Part shown: one piece after another, positions 50,402 through 63,549 of the stretch
Layout of the letters: every line of letters starts with the position of its first letter
Numbering within the stretch: the stretch's first letter is position 1
DNA from: Helianthus annuus
Taxonomy: Eukaryota > Streptophyta > Magnoliopsida > Asterales > Asteraceae
DNA length: 64,000 bases
Direction of reading: 5' to 3'
Assembly: GCF_002127325.2 (NCBI RefSeq)
Contig: NC_035437.2
Location: 111,616,821 to 111,680,820 of the forward strand
Position numbers and translations under genes: made by a program
The notes under the pieces: model-generated
Told to the model about the DNA's origin: nothing
Database searches by the model: none
What the model saw: only the letters and a program-made list of their open reading frames with translations

Positions 50402-52990
50402 CTATTGCTCCCTTGGCTTCGAGGTTGGCTTCATTGATGAGGTATAACAATCCTTAGCCTCCTGCTGATCACTGTCGATCTTGATTATTCCCCATGGGCT
50501 AGGGAGCTTCACACATTGATGGTAGGTGGATGGGACTGCTTTCATATCATGTATCCAAGGTCTGCCAAGGATAACATTGCAACAAGACAAACAGTCAATA
50601 ACACAAAATTTCTGATAATTATGTAATCCTTCCACGTAGATTGGGAGTTTAATGTCCCCCAGAGTTTTCTTCGTTTCTCCACTGAATCCTACAAGCACGG
50701 AGGATCTTGGTGTGATGTCTGATTCTGGGATACCCATTTTCTTCAGAACATCAAGCTGGATAATGTTCACTGAGCTTCCTCCATCGATAAGGATCCTGCG
50801 GACAAAATGGTTAGAGATAAAGAGAGTAATAACTAGACTATCATGATGAGGATCCTGAATGTTAATGCGATCATCCTCATCAAACGTTATCATCTTCCCT
50901 TCTGAGACACTTGATGTCCTAATAGGCCTTTCTCCATTATCCATTTTTGACTCCTTTGCATGTCTTTTGGCCGCCGAGAAGGATGTACCACAGATGTCTG
51001 ATCCTCCGGAAATAAAGTTGATCACTTGTGCGTTTGCCGGGGGTGCTGGAGCCTTTTCAGGGATCCTTTCAGGATCCTGAGTCCTTTGCTTTTTTCTTCC
51101 CAATAATTCTTTTAGGTGCCCCTTGCTTAACAGATATCCAATCTCTTTTCTTAAAGCTATGCATTCTTCAGTTAGATGCCCGAAATCCTCATGGTATGCA
51201 CACCATTTTGACTTGTCTTTAGTCCCGGATGGTTTATCATTCTTCCTGGGCCACCTAGCTTTTTCGCCTAGATTCTGCATTGCAAGGATTAGTTCATGAT
51301 TATCAACGGAAAAACAATATTCGGAGATTGGAGGATAATCTTCATCATCCTCTTCTTGGTCAACAGCATGCACATTCTGTTTGTCATTTCTATGGTAGGA
51401 TTTGAATTTATTGTTCTTGAAGGAGGATCCTTGCTTCTCCCGTTTTGAGGATCCTACTTGTCTCTCCTGGATCCTCTTGTCATCCTCTAGCCGGATGAAC
51501 CTGAGTGCCCGAGTTCTTACTTCATCTAGATTCCTGCATGGTGTCATAACAAGATCATCATAGAATAATGAATCCTTAAGCAGTCCCATTTTGAAGGCTT
51601 CAACAGCTGTAGCCATATCCATGTTGGGAATGTCCAAGGATTCTTTACTAAATTTAGTTATACAATCCCTTAATGATTCATTATGATTTTGAGTTATCCT
51701 GTACAAATCACTAGTTAATCTTTCAAATTTTCTACTACAAGAGAATTGGTTATTGAATAAATTAACTAAATTGGCAAATGAAGTAATAGAGTAAGGGGGA
51801 AGACTTAGCAGCCATTTAAGAGCTGATCCAGAAAGAGTGGATCCAAATCCTTTACATAGGCATGCTTCCTTCAACTTTTCTGGGATAGGATTGATCTCCA
51901 TCCTCTCCCTGTATTGTGCTATATGCTCCTCTGGATCCGTTGTGCCATCATACAGCTTCATAGTAGGGATATGGAACCTTTTGGGTACCTCTGCATCACA
52001 AATTGGTGGTGCAAAGCGAGATACCTTGTGGCTTCCATCTGCAATCTCCGGGATAGGCTTGACTACCCCCGGAACACTTGAGATCATATCTTTAAGCTTT
52101 TGCAATTCCCTGGCCATAGCATGATTGACACCTGTATCCTGCAAGAATCCATGGTTAGTGGTAAGATAATTATTTAAAGTGTTACCTCCCATTGGGTTCA
52201 AGTTAGTGAATCCATATTGCTGGGATTCTGGTATAACGGATGGACCAGTGGAAGCAATGGTCTGCATTGGAATGAAGTCTCCTTGATGGACATCTAGACT
52301 TCCTGTTTGCAAACTTTTTAGGGATCCTGGCATCTGGGAGGATCCTGGTATCTGGTAGGATCCTGGTATCTGGGATGATCCTGGAACGAAGGAGGATCCT
52401 TGAACCTGGAATGATCCTGGAGCAAAGGAGGATCCTTGACCCTGGGATGATCCTGGAACAAAGTAGGATCCTTGAAACTGTTGTGCTCCCGGATAGGCTC
52501 CCGAATTCATGAAGGATCCCATATGCTGGGGATAGGATCCTGCCGGCTGAAAGTGTGAGCCTGATGTCTGAGTCATTGCTGTTGATCCGAGGTGCAATCC
52601 TCTTGATTCTCCCATAATTTGCACGTCTGGAATTTCCGATGGCTGAGAAGTGATCATTGGAGTATCAAAGCTCAAGGATTTGGGCATCAGTGGGGAATGA
52701 TCCTCTGCCGTTCTCCTTTGTCTTTTGAGATCTCCAATTTCCCTGAGGATCCTTTCATTAGTTTCATCCTGCCGCTGCATACGATCCTTCATCTGCAAAA
52801 TCAAAGTAAATACATCACTAGTACTGGGAATATAAGAATTCATAGCAGAAGGAGATGGAGTTTTAGAATTAGTAGGAGTTTGTCTCTTCTCAGCATTCTT
52901 CTGGGATCCTGCCGGTGGAGGAGGTAGAGTGCTTTGAGACGAGGTGACTGCAGACATCGCCGTGGACATGTTTTTCAATGATGAAGCCAT
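50402..52990 (-). CDS. B3 gag-protease (862 aa)
   Basis: Start at 52990 (MASSLKNMSTAM), the first ATG after the PBS; the frame upstream has only a TTG. Residues about 1-130 are Ser/Thr/Pro-rich, about 170-225 hold 12-residue GSSFVPGSSQVQ-type repeats, and capsid (Retrotrans_gag) spans about 344-490 (MKLYDGTTDPEEHIAQYRER). A basic stretch is followed by a finger CX2HX4HX4C (CAYHEDFGHLTEEC), the Tat form in which His replaces the second Cys. The protease has active-site IDGGSS and GRPWIHDMKAVPS at about 750-850. It ends at the leaky amber. The product would form the particle and mature itself; nothing breaks the frame. Confidence 0.92.
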   Translation of the reverse strand: MASSLKNMSTAMSAVTSSQSTLPPPPAGSQKNAEKRQTPTNSKTPSPSAMNSYIPSTSDVFTLILQMKDRMQRQDETNERILREIGDLKRQRRTAEDHSPLMPKSLSFDTPMITSQPSEIPDVQIMGESRGLHLGSTAMTQTSGSHFQPAGSYPQHMGSFMNSGAYPGAQQFQGSYFVPGSSQGQGSSFAPGSFQVQGSSFVPGSSQIPGSYQIPGSSQMPGSLKSLQTGSLDVHQGDFIPMQTIASTGPSVIPESQQYGFTNLNPMGGNTLNNYLTTNHGFLQDTGVNHAMARELQKLKDMISSVPGVVKPIPEIADGSHKVSRFAPPICDAEVPKRFHIPTMKLYDGTTDPEEHIAQYRERMEINPIPEKLKEACLCKGFGSTLSGSALKWLLSLPPYSITSFANLVNLFNNQFSCSRKFERLTSDLYRITQNHNESLRDCITKFSKESLDIPNMDMATAVEAFKMGLLKDSLFYDDLVMTPCRNLDEVRTRALRFIRLEDDKRIQERQVGSSKREKQGSSFKNNKFKSYHRNDKQNVHAVDQEEDDEDYPPISEYCFSVDNHELILAMQNLGEKARWPRKNDKPSGTKDKSKWCAYHEDFGHLTEECIALRKEIGYLLSKGHLKELLGRKKQRTQDPERIPEKAPAPPANAQVINFISGGSDICGTSFSAAKRHAKESKMDNGERPIRTSSVSEGKMITFDEDDRINIQDPHHDSLVITLFISNHFVRRILIDGGSSVNIIQLDVLKKMGIPESDITPRSSVLVGFSGETKKTLGDIKLPIYVEGLHNYQKFCVIDCLSCCNVILGRPWIHDMKAVPSTYHQCVKLPSPWGIIKIDSDQQEAKDCYTSSMKPTSKPREQ

Positions 52991-53046
52991 GTAATTCTTT
53001 GAAATGATTTTGAACAAAGAGTTTTCTTATGAATGAAGCACCAATC

Positions 53047-53064
53047 GCCCCACGGTGGGCGCCA
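53047..53064 (-). other. B3 primer binding site (tRNA-Lys type)
   Basis: Minus strand TGGCGCCCACCGTGGGGC, three bases from the LTR. Confidence 0.9.
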
Positions 53065-53067
53065 AAC

Positions 53068-53793
53068 TGTTTTGGTCAAAAATCACACAAGGATAATGCA
53101 ACCAAACTTTATGTAAATGGGGTATGATGCTTGGTTTGTAGAAAAAGTAAAGGATCACTTCGATGTGAAATATGCAAAGACCCAATGATTTATACGAGGA
53201 AAAAGCCCTTGATCAATGTATGATCTCCGGCATAAAAAACCTCGGGTGATGGCAACTACCGATCACCAAACTTCAATATAAGAAAAATAGTTACAACTTT
53301 GGATGATAATGAGCTGAGTACAAGGATCACTATAGTTTTGAGTGTCTAAGCGTGTGAGAGTTGTGTTGTGTGTTGTCGTGTGTTCTTCCAAATGAGGAAG
53401 AGTGGTATTTATACAAGTGTAGGTGACCTATTTTAGGTAAAAAGACTAATAATCAGCTCATTACCCCTTTAGAAATAAAAGACAATCTAGCCTAAATTGC
53501 CGCCCTTAAATCAAGCTAAGTTTCCATATCCTTTGCAACGTCTATCTCCGATTAAGCTAATGCCATAATTGTGAAGACGCGTCCCTTGATTATGACGCTA
53601 AGAGCGTATCCTGCTAGATGTTCCTGCAAAATAACATTGTATTAAACGAAGGTAACCGTTAGCATGAGGATCCTATAATGGTCCATGATCCTGATCCTGA
53701 AGTCCTGTTGAGGATCACTGTCTGTCAAAGAAACAAGGATCACTGGTTAGGATCACGTGTAAGGATCATGCATAATAAAATCCAGCCCTAACA
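53068..53793 (-). repeat. B3 5' LTR (726 bp)
   Basis: Nearly identical to 43078-43804. Minus-strand TATA box TATAAATA at 53406-53413. Confidence 0.95.
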
Positions 53794-53798
53794 AAGAT
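53794..53798. repeat. Target-site duplication of B3, right (AAGAT)
   Basis: Matches 43073-43077; the B2 integrase frame resumes directly after it. Confidence 0.95.
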
Positions 53799-54330
53799 CA
53801 TCATCAACAATCTGAAGAAGAAGCTAGGATCCAAGAAAGGAAAATGGGCAGAGGAGTTACCTTATGTGCTATGGGCTGACAGGATAACTCCCAAGAATGC
53901 CACTGGTCAAACACCTTTTTCTTTAGTATTTGGGGCAGAAGCAGTGATCCCAACAGAGATGGTGATCCCAACCGCTAGAACAAGTGCTCGTGATCCTGAA
54001 GAGAATGCTACAATCCTGGCTCAGGATTTGGATACTATTGAGGAAATCAGGGATCTGGCTAGGATAAGGATGGCAAGCTACCAACAAAGAATGGCTGGTG
54101 CTTACAACAAAAATGTTAGGATAAGGAAGTTTCAAGTCGGAGATATGGTGTTAAGAAAAGCATTCCAAAACACTATTAATCCTGCTGACGGGAAGTTAGC
54201 ACCAAAGTGGGAAGGCCCTTACTTGATTGAAGCTGAAGCAGGAAAGGGGGCATACAGATTGCTAACCATGGAAGGAAACTTATTACCAAGAGCCTGGAAT
54301 GCTGTTCACTTAAAGAGATACTTTATGTGA
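53799..54330 (+). pseudogene. B2 pol, C-terminal piece (integrase end)
   Basis: Continues the B2 integrase frame (NNLKKKLGSKKGKWAEELPY) to KWEGPYLIEAEAGKGAYRL and the stop at 54328-54330. Removed from its N-terminal part only by B3. Confidence 0.9.
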
Positions 54331-55597
54331 ACATGATCCCTCAAGCATGTGATCCCTTTATTGAAGTATCCTCGAAGGATCCCGGTGATGTCAGTGATCC
54401 TTAATCTGGTATCTACAGCAAATCGTCAAAGATCTTCAAAAGCAACGCAGATCCTTGGGCTTGTCCCCAGTTATCCTTGGGATTATCCCCAGTTTCCGCC
54501 AGCAGCGCACGATGATCCTGATATAGTTCACGTCTTTGGGACCAGTACCCACTTCCGGGGCTGACAACCTCATCGTACTGGCTATACCCAGGATCCTACG
54601 TATAATGGTAGACGTACCATACATCCGTTCATAAGGTTTCTAACGTTTTCACGTTAGCTAAGGTTTTGACATTTTCATGTCACTAAGTTTGGATAGTCGC
54701 CAGTAAGGGCCATACTCCAGTTTACATACGATCCTTTGGGCTTGTCCCCAGTTATCCTTCGGGCTTGTCCCCAGTTATCCTTTGGGCTTGTCCCCAGTGA
54801 TCCTTTGGGATCATCCCCAGTTATCCTTTGGGCATGTCCCCAGCTACTAATTTATCTTTTACATTGGCTTAGTCCCAAGATATGTTCCATTTTTCAGGTT
54901 CTCGAAGTTAAACAAATAAGGATCCTTAATCCTTATCGTCCATTAAAATTTCACTTATGGTTATCTTGATTAAAGGTTAGGATCCTAACTTGGATCCTCA
55001 GGTATGATCCTTGACTATTTTGATTATACTAAACAACCCCTACACTTTGACAACTAAAACTATGATCCTTGAAAATTTTCAATGATAGGATATTTGATCT
55101 AGGATCATATCCTAAATTTATTAAACATGGTTTGCTCAACTCTTGTTACTCTAACAAATATGTTTCTAAAAACTGGGAAATAAGAAGATAAATAAAGGAT
55201 AACAACACGAGATAAGCCAGAAAGATTAGAGTTATATTATTAACAAAAGGATCTTAAACCTTTTCAAAAAGTTGTCAAAATTGCCAACCCACATTTCTAC
55301 CAGCAAAACGTGGCCCGTCCACATGGGTTGGCAAAGGGTGTCCATTGTCTATGCGGTCTTAGCAGGTGCAGGAAATTAAAGGCGGCAGGGTCACAAAGGC
55401 TTCATCCCCCAAACAGAGGATCCCTCCACCATTTGCGATCCTACCTATTGTTCAAAGGATCCAGGATCCTTAACCCTAAAAACTATTGTTCAAAGTACAA
55501 ACCATAAAATTGTTTCAAACATCACAACCACTACCAAACTCAAAAAATTGGGCTCCGGCCTAGTCTCAAAATATCCATCATTGCCCAATCCTGCAGC
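54331..55597. other. B2 spacer between pol and antisense gene
   Basis: No gene. Five 23-bp repeats (54729-54843), hairpins at 54640-54657 (CTAACGTTTTCACGTTAG) and 54667-54682 (TGACATTTTCATGTCA), and the 50-nt hairpin at 55283-55332. On the antisense-gene strand the hairpin loops read GAAA. Confidence 0.7.
54729..54843. repeat. 23-bp tandem repeat, five copies (B2)
   Basis: Reverse complement of the B1/B3 repeat, as expected from the opposite orientation of B2. Confidence 0.9.
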
Positions 55598-57209
55598 TCA
55601 AACCTTCGCTGCTTCATCACCACCGGCTCCACTAGCTTCTCCACCCTGATCCTTGCCAGCATCACCACCCTCCAGCAATGGGATATCCTCAGCATCATCG
55701 TCATCCTCCAACTCTGCTAGCCTTGCCTTCCAACCTTCCACGTCCCATGTGCCTTTGTCAAAGGAAGGATCCTGAGCCTCCGCAGCCATCTGCAGCTGGG
55801 TCTTATACATAGTTATCGCAGCAGAGACCTTAGCATCCTGGGTGATGTCACGCTTCTCGTAGTCAAAGCTGATCAGTGCTTTGACAGCTTTATCCTTGGT
55901 AGCCCGGAGCTCCTTCTCAAGATCAGCTATCTTGAGATCCTTCAGCACACCCATCTGTTGAAGGTTGGCAATCTGACGGTCTTGATCTTCAACGTGATTA
56001 ACATAAGTCTCTATTTCGGTAAATCTCTGCAAGAAAAACAGGATATGACGTCAGACACAGGTGATCCTCAAAACCATCAGGATAACCAACAGGGGCAATG
56101 ATCCTTACCTCATTGACATAGTCGAGAAACTGTTGGCGGAGTAGAGGAAATCCTTGAAGATCCTCCGGAGCCTTCCTCTTCTTTCCCTTACCCCTAATGG
56201 GTAATTTAGGGGCTGAAGCAGAGGGACTAGCAGCAGGAGTCTTCTTCTTCGAAGACTTGACGTTGGCAAGATCATCAATCCCAAACAAGGAGGCAGACTT
56301 GGCGGACTTAGCAGATTTCCCAGCACCTACACAATCAAAAAAAGATAAGTCTCCTAACTAATTTAATATTTTTGCATAGAACTTACTTTTTGGTAAGGAT
56401 ACTTACTTGACATTGTGGCAGATGCGGAGGATACTTCTTGTGAATCTTGGATGGTGACTTGAAAACTTCTGGTCTCAGGATCAAGCTTCTTGAAAGCTAA
56501 AACTCTCTCTCTTGCAGCAGGAGTTAACTTGAGATGAGTAACAGATATAGCTGAAAAAACACAAAAGACAAAAAAGACATTAGTGATCCTCATCATAAGA
56601 GACAAGTCTGATGGTGATCCTTCCAGGATCCTCTATCCTACCATGAGTAGCCCACTCCTTGGGCAGATCCTCCCCGTTAGGGATGGTATCTCTCCTAACA
56701 AAAAAGAATCGTCGCTTCCAGTTGGTATCATTTTTTGTGACCTTAAAAACAGGGTGATCCTCTCCAGCTTTCCGTTTCAACAAGTATCGACAGGAACCAA
56801 ATGTGGTAAGATCATATAACTCGGCCAGCTCCGGCATCCCTAAGTCAATCCCCTCCTGCTCGATGATCCTCTCAAGGGTACACAGAACCCTCCAGATCAT
56901 CGGCATGGCCTGGATATAGGACATACCGGTCAGAGAAAAGAAGGACTGGGTGAAGGATGGAAAAGGATATGAATATCCTATGGTAAACGGAGTTGCAGGA
57001 AAGGCCACCCAGGCATCGGAAACGAAATCACTCAGAGCGGTGGGAGTAAAAGACTTGAAGACGGTATCCGCCGGAAAACAGTGACGGATCCTATCAACAT
57101 GAGCATCAGTAAAGCAGCACCTCTCTGTAGGAGAGTCTTTGACGATCCCTTGGCTTTTCAAGGGACTGATCTTCTTGTGATCCTTGTGAGGAGAATTTCG
57201 GAGCAACAT
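55598..57209 (-). CDS. B2 antisense gene, four exons (about 452 aa)
   Basis: Exons 57209-56642, 56550-56407, 56326-56109 and 56026-55598, with GT-AG introns of 91, 80 and 82 nt. The spliced frame is 1359 nt and open although B2 gag-pol carries three stops. Exon 1 resembles B1 more (PADTVFKSF, RRDTIPNGEDLP) and exon 4 resembles B3 more (TEIETYVNHVEDQDRQIA), so it looks mosaic. Same domains: aromatic-rich region, KGKKRK patch, coiled coil, acidic tail. Confidence 0.8.
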
Positions 57210-57345
57210 ACTCTTGGCAGGATAAAAGCAGAAAAACAGAGCAAGAGAGGGGAGAAAGAGAAGAGAATACCTGATTGATCTTCGGTAGAGATTATAAAGG
57301 GAGAATATCTTGAATTTAAATGAAGATTGATCCTAACCCTGTCTC

Positions 57346-57354
57346 CTATTTATA
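57346..57354 (-). promoter_or_regulatory. TATA box of B2 antisense gene
   Basis: TATAAATAG on the minus strand, about 140 bp before ATG 57209. Confidence 0.65.
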
Positions 57355-57495
57355 ATCATGATTTGCAGGGATGTCACCTCAATGACGTAAAGGTTGCAAC
57401 GGCTAGTTCGAAATTAACGGCTAGTTATCCGAATTGTTCGTTGCAGATAAGATCAAAGCAAAATATAACTCGTTAATTTACAATGAACTCCTTAT

Positions 57496-57509
57496 ATTTT
57501 GGGGGCAAT
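57496..57509 (+). other. B2 polypurine tract
   Basis: ATTTTGGGGGCAAT directly before the 3' LTR; the same tract borders the 3' LTRs of B1 and B3 on the minus strand. Confidence 0.8.
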
Positions 57510-58226
57510 TGTTAGGGCTGGATTTTTACAATACATGATCCTCACATGTGATCCTAACCAGTGATCCTTGTTTCTTTGGCAGATAGTGATCCTCAGCAGA
57601 GTTCCAGGATCAGGATCACGGACCATCATAGGATCCTCATGCTAACAGTAGCTTTCGTTGAATTTAATGTTGTTTTGCAGGAATGATTAGCAGGATCCGC
57701 TCTTAGCATCACAATTAAAGGACATGTCTTTACAACTATAGCATGTGCTTAATCGGAGATGGACGTTGTGAAGGATATGGAAACTTGGCATGATTTAAGG
57801 GCGATAATTTAGGCTAGATTTACTTTTATTTCTAAAGGGGTAATGAGCTGATTATTAGTCTTTTTACCTAAAATAGGTCACCTACACTTGTATATATAAC
57901 ACTCTTCCTCATTCGGAAGAACACACAACACAACTCTCACACGCTTAGACACTCGAAACTATAGTGATCCTTGTACTCAGCTCATTATCATCCAAAGTTG
58001 TAACTATTTTTCTTATATTGAAGTTTGGTGATCGGTAGTTGCCATCACCCGAGGTTTTTTATGCCGGAGATCATACATTGCTCAAGGGCTTTTTCCTCGT
58101 ATAAATCATTGTGTCTTTGCATATTTCATATTGAAGTGATCCTATACTTTTTCTACAAACCAAGCATCATACCCCATTTACATAAAGTTTGGTTGCATTA
58201 TCCTTGTGTGATTTTTGACCAAAACA
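57510..58226 (+). repeat. B2 3' LTR (717 bp)
   Basis: Same ends and length as 36939-37655, with six substitutions by eye. Confidence 0.95.
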
Positions 58227-58231
58227 AGAAG
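58227..58231. repeat. Target-site duplication of B2, right (AGAAG)
   Basis: Matches 36934-36938; the B1 integrase frame resumes here. Confidence 0.95.
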
Positions 58232-60135
<1,904 letters not shown>

Positions 60136-62755
60136 CTATTGCTCCCTTGGCTTTGAGGTTGGCTTCATGGATGAGGTATAACAATCCTTAGCCTCCTGCT
60201 GATCACTGTCGATCTTGATTATCCCCCATGGGCTAGGGAGTTTCACACATTGATGATAGGTGGATGGGACTGCTTTCATATCATGTATCCAGGGCCTGCC
60301 AAGGATAACATTGCAACAAGATAAACAGTCAATAACACAAAATTTTTGATAATTATGTAATCCTTCCACGTAGATTGGGAGTTTGATGTCCCCCAGAGTT
60401 TTCTTCGTTTCTCCACTGAATCCGACAAGCACGGAGGATCTTGGTGTGATGTCTGATTCTGGGATACCCATTTTCTTTAGAACATCAAGCTGGATAATGT
60501 TCACTGAGCTTCCTCCGTCGATAAGGATCCTGCGGACAAAATGGTTAGAGATAAAGAGAGTAATAACTAAACTGTCATGATGAGGATCGTGGATGTTAAT
60601 GCGATCATCCTCATCAAACGTTATCGTCTTTCCTTCTGAGACACTTGATGTTCGAATAGGTCTCTCTCCATTATCCATTTTTGCTTCCTTTGCATGCCTT
60701 TTGGCCGCCGAGAAGGATGTACCACAGATGTCTGATCCTCCGGAAATAAAGTTGATCACTTGTGCATTTGCCGGAGGGGCTAGAGCCTTTTCAGGGATCC
60801 TTTCAGGATCCTGAGTCCTTTGCTTTTTTCTTCCCAACAATTCTTTTAGATGCCCCTTGCTTAACAGATATCCAATTTCTTTTCTTAAAGCTATGCATTC
60901 TTCAGTTAGATGCCCGAAATCCTCATGGTATGCACACCATTTTGACTTGTCTTTAGTCTCGGATGGTTTATCATTCTTCCTGGGCCACCTAGCTTTTTCT
61001 CCTAGATTCTGCATTGCAAGGATTAGTTCATGGTTATCAACGGAAAAACAATATTCGGAGATTGGAGGATAATCTTCATCATCCTCTTCTTGGTCAACAG
61101 CATGCACATTCTGGTTGTCATTTCTATGGTAGGATTTGAATTTATTGTTCTTGAAGTAGGATCCTTGCTTCTCCCGTTTTGAGGATCCTACTTGTCTCTC
61201 CTGGATCCTCTTGTCATCCTCTAGCCGGATGAACCTGAGTGCCCGAGTTCTTACTTCATCTAGATTCCTGCATGGTGTCATAACAAGATCATCATAGAAT
61301 AATGAATCCTTAAGCAGTCCCATTTTGAAGGCTTCAACAGCCGTAGCCATATCCAAGTTGGGAATGTCCAAGGATTCTTTACTGAATTTAGTTATATAAT
61401 CCCTTAATGATTCATTATGACTTTGAGTTACCCTATATAAATCACTAGTTAATCTTTCAAATTTTCTACTACAAGAGAATTGGTTATTGAATAAATTAAC
61501 TAAATTAGCAAATGAAGTAATAGAGTAAGGGGGAAGACTTAGCAGCCATTTAAGAGCTGATCCAGTAAGAGTGGATCCAAATCCTTTACATAGGCATGCT
61601 TCCTTTAACTTTTCCGGGATTGGATTGATCTCCATCCTCTCCTTGTATTGTGCTATGTGCTCCTCAGGATCCGTTGTACCATCATACAACTTCATAGTAG
61701 GGATATGGAACCTTTTGGGTACCTCTGCATCACAAATTGGTGGTGCAAAGCGAGATACCTTATGGCTCCCATCTGCAATCTCTGGGATAGGCTTGACTAC
61801 CCCTGGAACACTTGAGATCATATCTTTTAGCTTATGCAACTCCCTGGCCATAGCATGATTGATACCTGTATCCTGCATGAATCCATGGTTAGTGGTAAGA
61901 TAATTATTTAAAGTGTTACCTCCCATTGAGTTCAAGTTAGGAACATTGGGTGTGAATCCATATTGCTGGGATTCTGGGATAACGGAGGGACCAGTGGAAG
62001 CAATGGTCTGCATTGGAATGAAGTCCCCTTGATGGACATCTAGACTTCCTGTTTGCAAACTTTTTAGGGATCCTGGCATCTGGAAGGATCCTGGTATCTG
62101 GGATGATCCTGGAACGGAGGAGGATCCTTGAACCTGGGACGATCCTGGAACAAAGAAGGATCCTTGAACCTGGGATGATCCTGGAACAAAGGAGGATCCT
62201 TGAACTTGGGACGATCCTGGAACAAAGAAGGATCCTTGAAACTGCTGTGCTCCCGGATAGGCTCCTGAATTCATGAAGGATCCCATATGCTGGGGATAGG
62301 ATCCTGCCGGCTGAAAGTGTGAGCCCGATGCCTGAGTCATTGCTGCCGATCCGAGGTGCAAATCCTCTTGATTCTCCCATAATTTGCACGTCTGGGACTC
62401 CCGATGGCTGAGAAGTGATCATTGGAGTATCAAAGCTCAGGGATTTGGGCATCAGTGGGGAATGATCCTCTGCCGCTGTCTTTTGCCTTTTGAGGTCTCC
62501 AATTTCCCTGAGGATCCTGTTATTAGTTTCATCCTGCCGCTGCATACGATCCTTCATCTGCAAAATTAAAGCAAACACATCACTAGTACTAGGAACAGAA
62601 GAATTCATAGCAGAAGAAGACGGAGGTTTAGAGAAGGTAGGATTTGGTCTCTTCTCAGCATTTTTCTGGGATCCTGCCGGTGGTGGAGGCAGAGTGTTCT
62701 GGGACGAGGTGACTGCAGACATCGCCGTGGACGTATTCTTCAATGATGAAGCCAT
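60136..62755 (-). pseudogene. B1 gag-protease with one frameshift
   Basis: Start at 62755 (MASSLKNTST). A single extra A near 62360-62362, compared with B3, shifts the frame after MGESRG; the second piece is open from 62361 to the amber at 60136. Capsid, CX2HX4HX4C finger and protease (DGGSS) are all intact downstream of the shift. The repeat block (about 62068-62240) has four 36-bp units. Confidence 0.88.
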
Positions 62756-62811
62756 GTAACTCTTTGAAATGATTTCGAACAAAAGGTTTTCTTATGAATG
62801 AAGCACCAATT

Positions 62812-62829
62812 GCCCCACGATGGGCGCCA
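62812..62829 (-). other. B1 primer binding site (one mismatch)
   Basis: Minus strand TGGCGCCCATCGTGGGGC: one base differs from the PBS of B2 and B3. Confidence 0.85.
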
Positions 62830-62832
62830 AAC

Positions 62833-63549
62833 TGTTTTGGTCAAAAATCACACAAGGATAATGCAACCAAACTCTAAGTAAATGGGGAATGATGCTTGGT
62901 TAATTGAAAGAGTAAAGGATCACTTCAGTATGAAATATGCAAAGACACAATGATTTATACGAGGAAAAAGCCCTTGATCAATGTATGATCTCCGGCATAA
63001 AAAACCTTGGGTGATGGCAACTACCGATCACCAACTTCAATATATCAAAATATGGTTACAACTTTGGATGATAATGAGCTGAGTACAAGGATCACTATCG
63101 TAATGTGTGTCTAAGCGTGTGAGAATTGTGTTGTGTCTTCTTCCGAATGGGGAAGAGTGTTATATATACAAGTGTAGGTGACCTATTTTAGGTAAAAAGA
63201 CTAATAATCAGCTCATTACCCCTTTAGAAATAAAAGTAAATCTAGCCTAAATTGTTGCCCTTAAATCATGCCAAGTTTCCATATCCTTTGCAACGTCCAT
63301 CTCCGATTAAGCACATGCTATAATTGTAAAGACGCGTCCTTTGATCGTGATGCTAAGAGCGGATCCTGCTAGATGTTCCTGCAAAATATCATTTAATTCA
63401 ATGAAGGTAACTGTTAGCATGAGGATCCTACAATGGTCCATGATCCTGATCCTGAAGTCCTGCTGAGGATCACTATCTGCTAAAGAAACAAGGATCACTG
63501 GTTAGGATCACATGTAAGGATCATATATCATAAAAATCCAGCCCTAACA
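62833..63549 (-). repeat. B1 5' LTR (717 bp)
   Basis: Two substitutions by eye relative to 32109-32825. Ends CCAGCCCTAACA at 63549. Confidence 0.93.

Noticed and set aside
50402..50404. Amber at the end of gag-PR as a decay mutation
   Set aside because: It is present with the same downstream hexamer in all B copies and in A1, unlike the private stops, so it is treated as functional.
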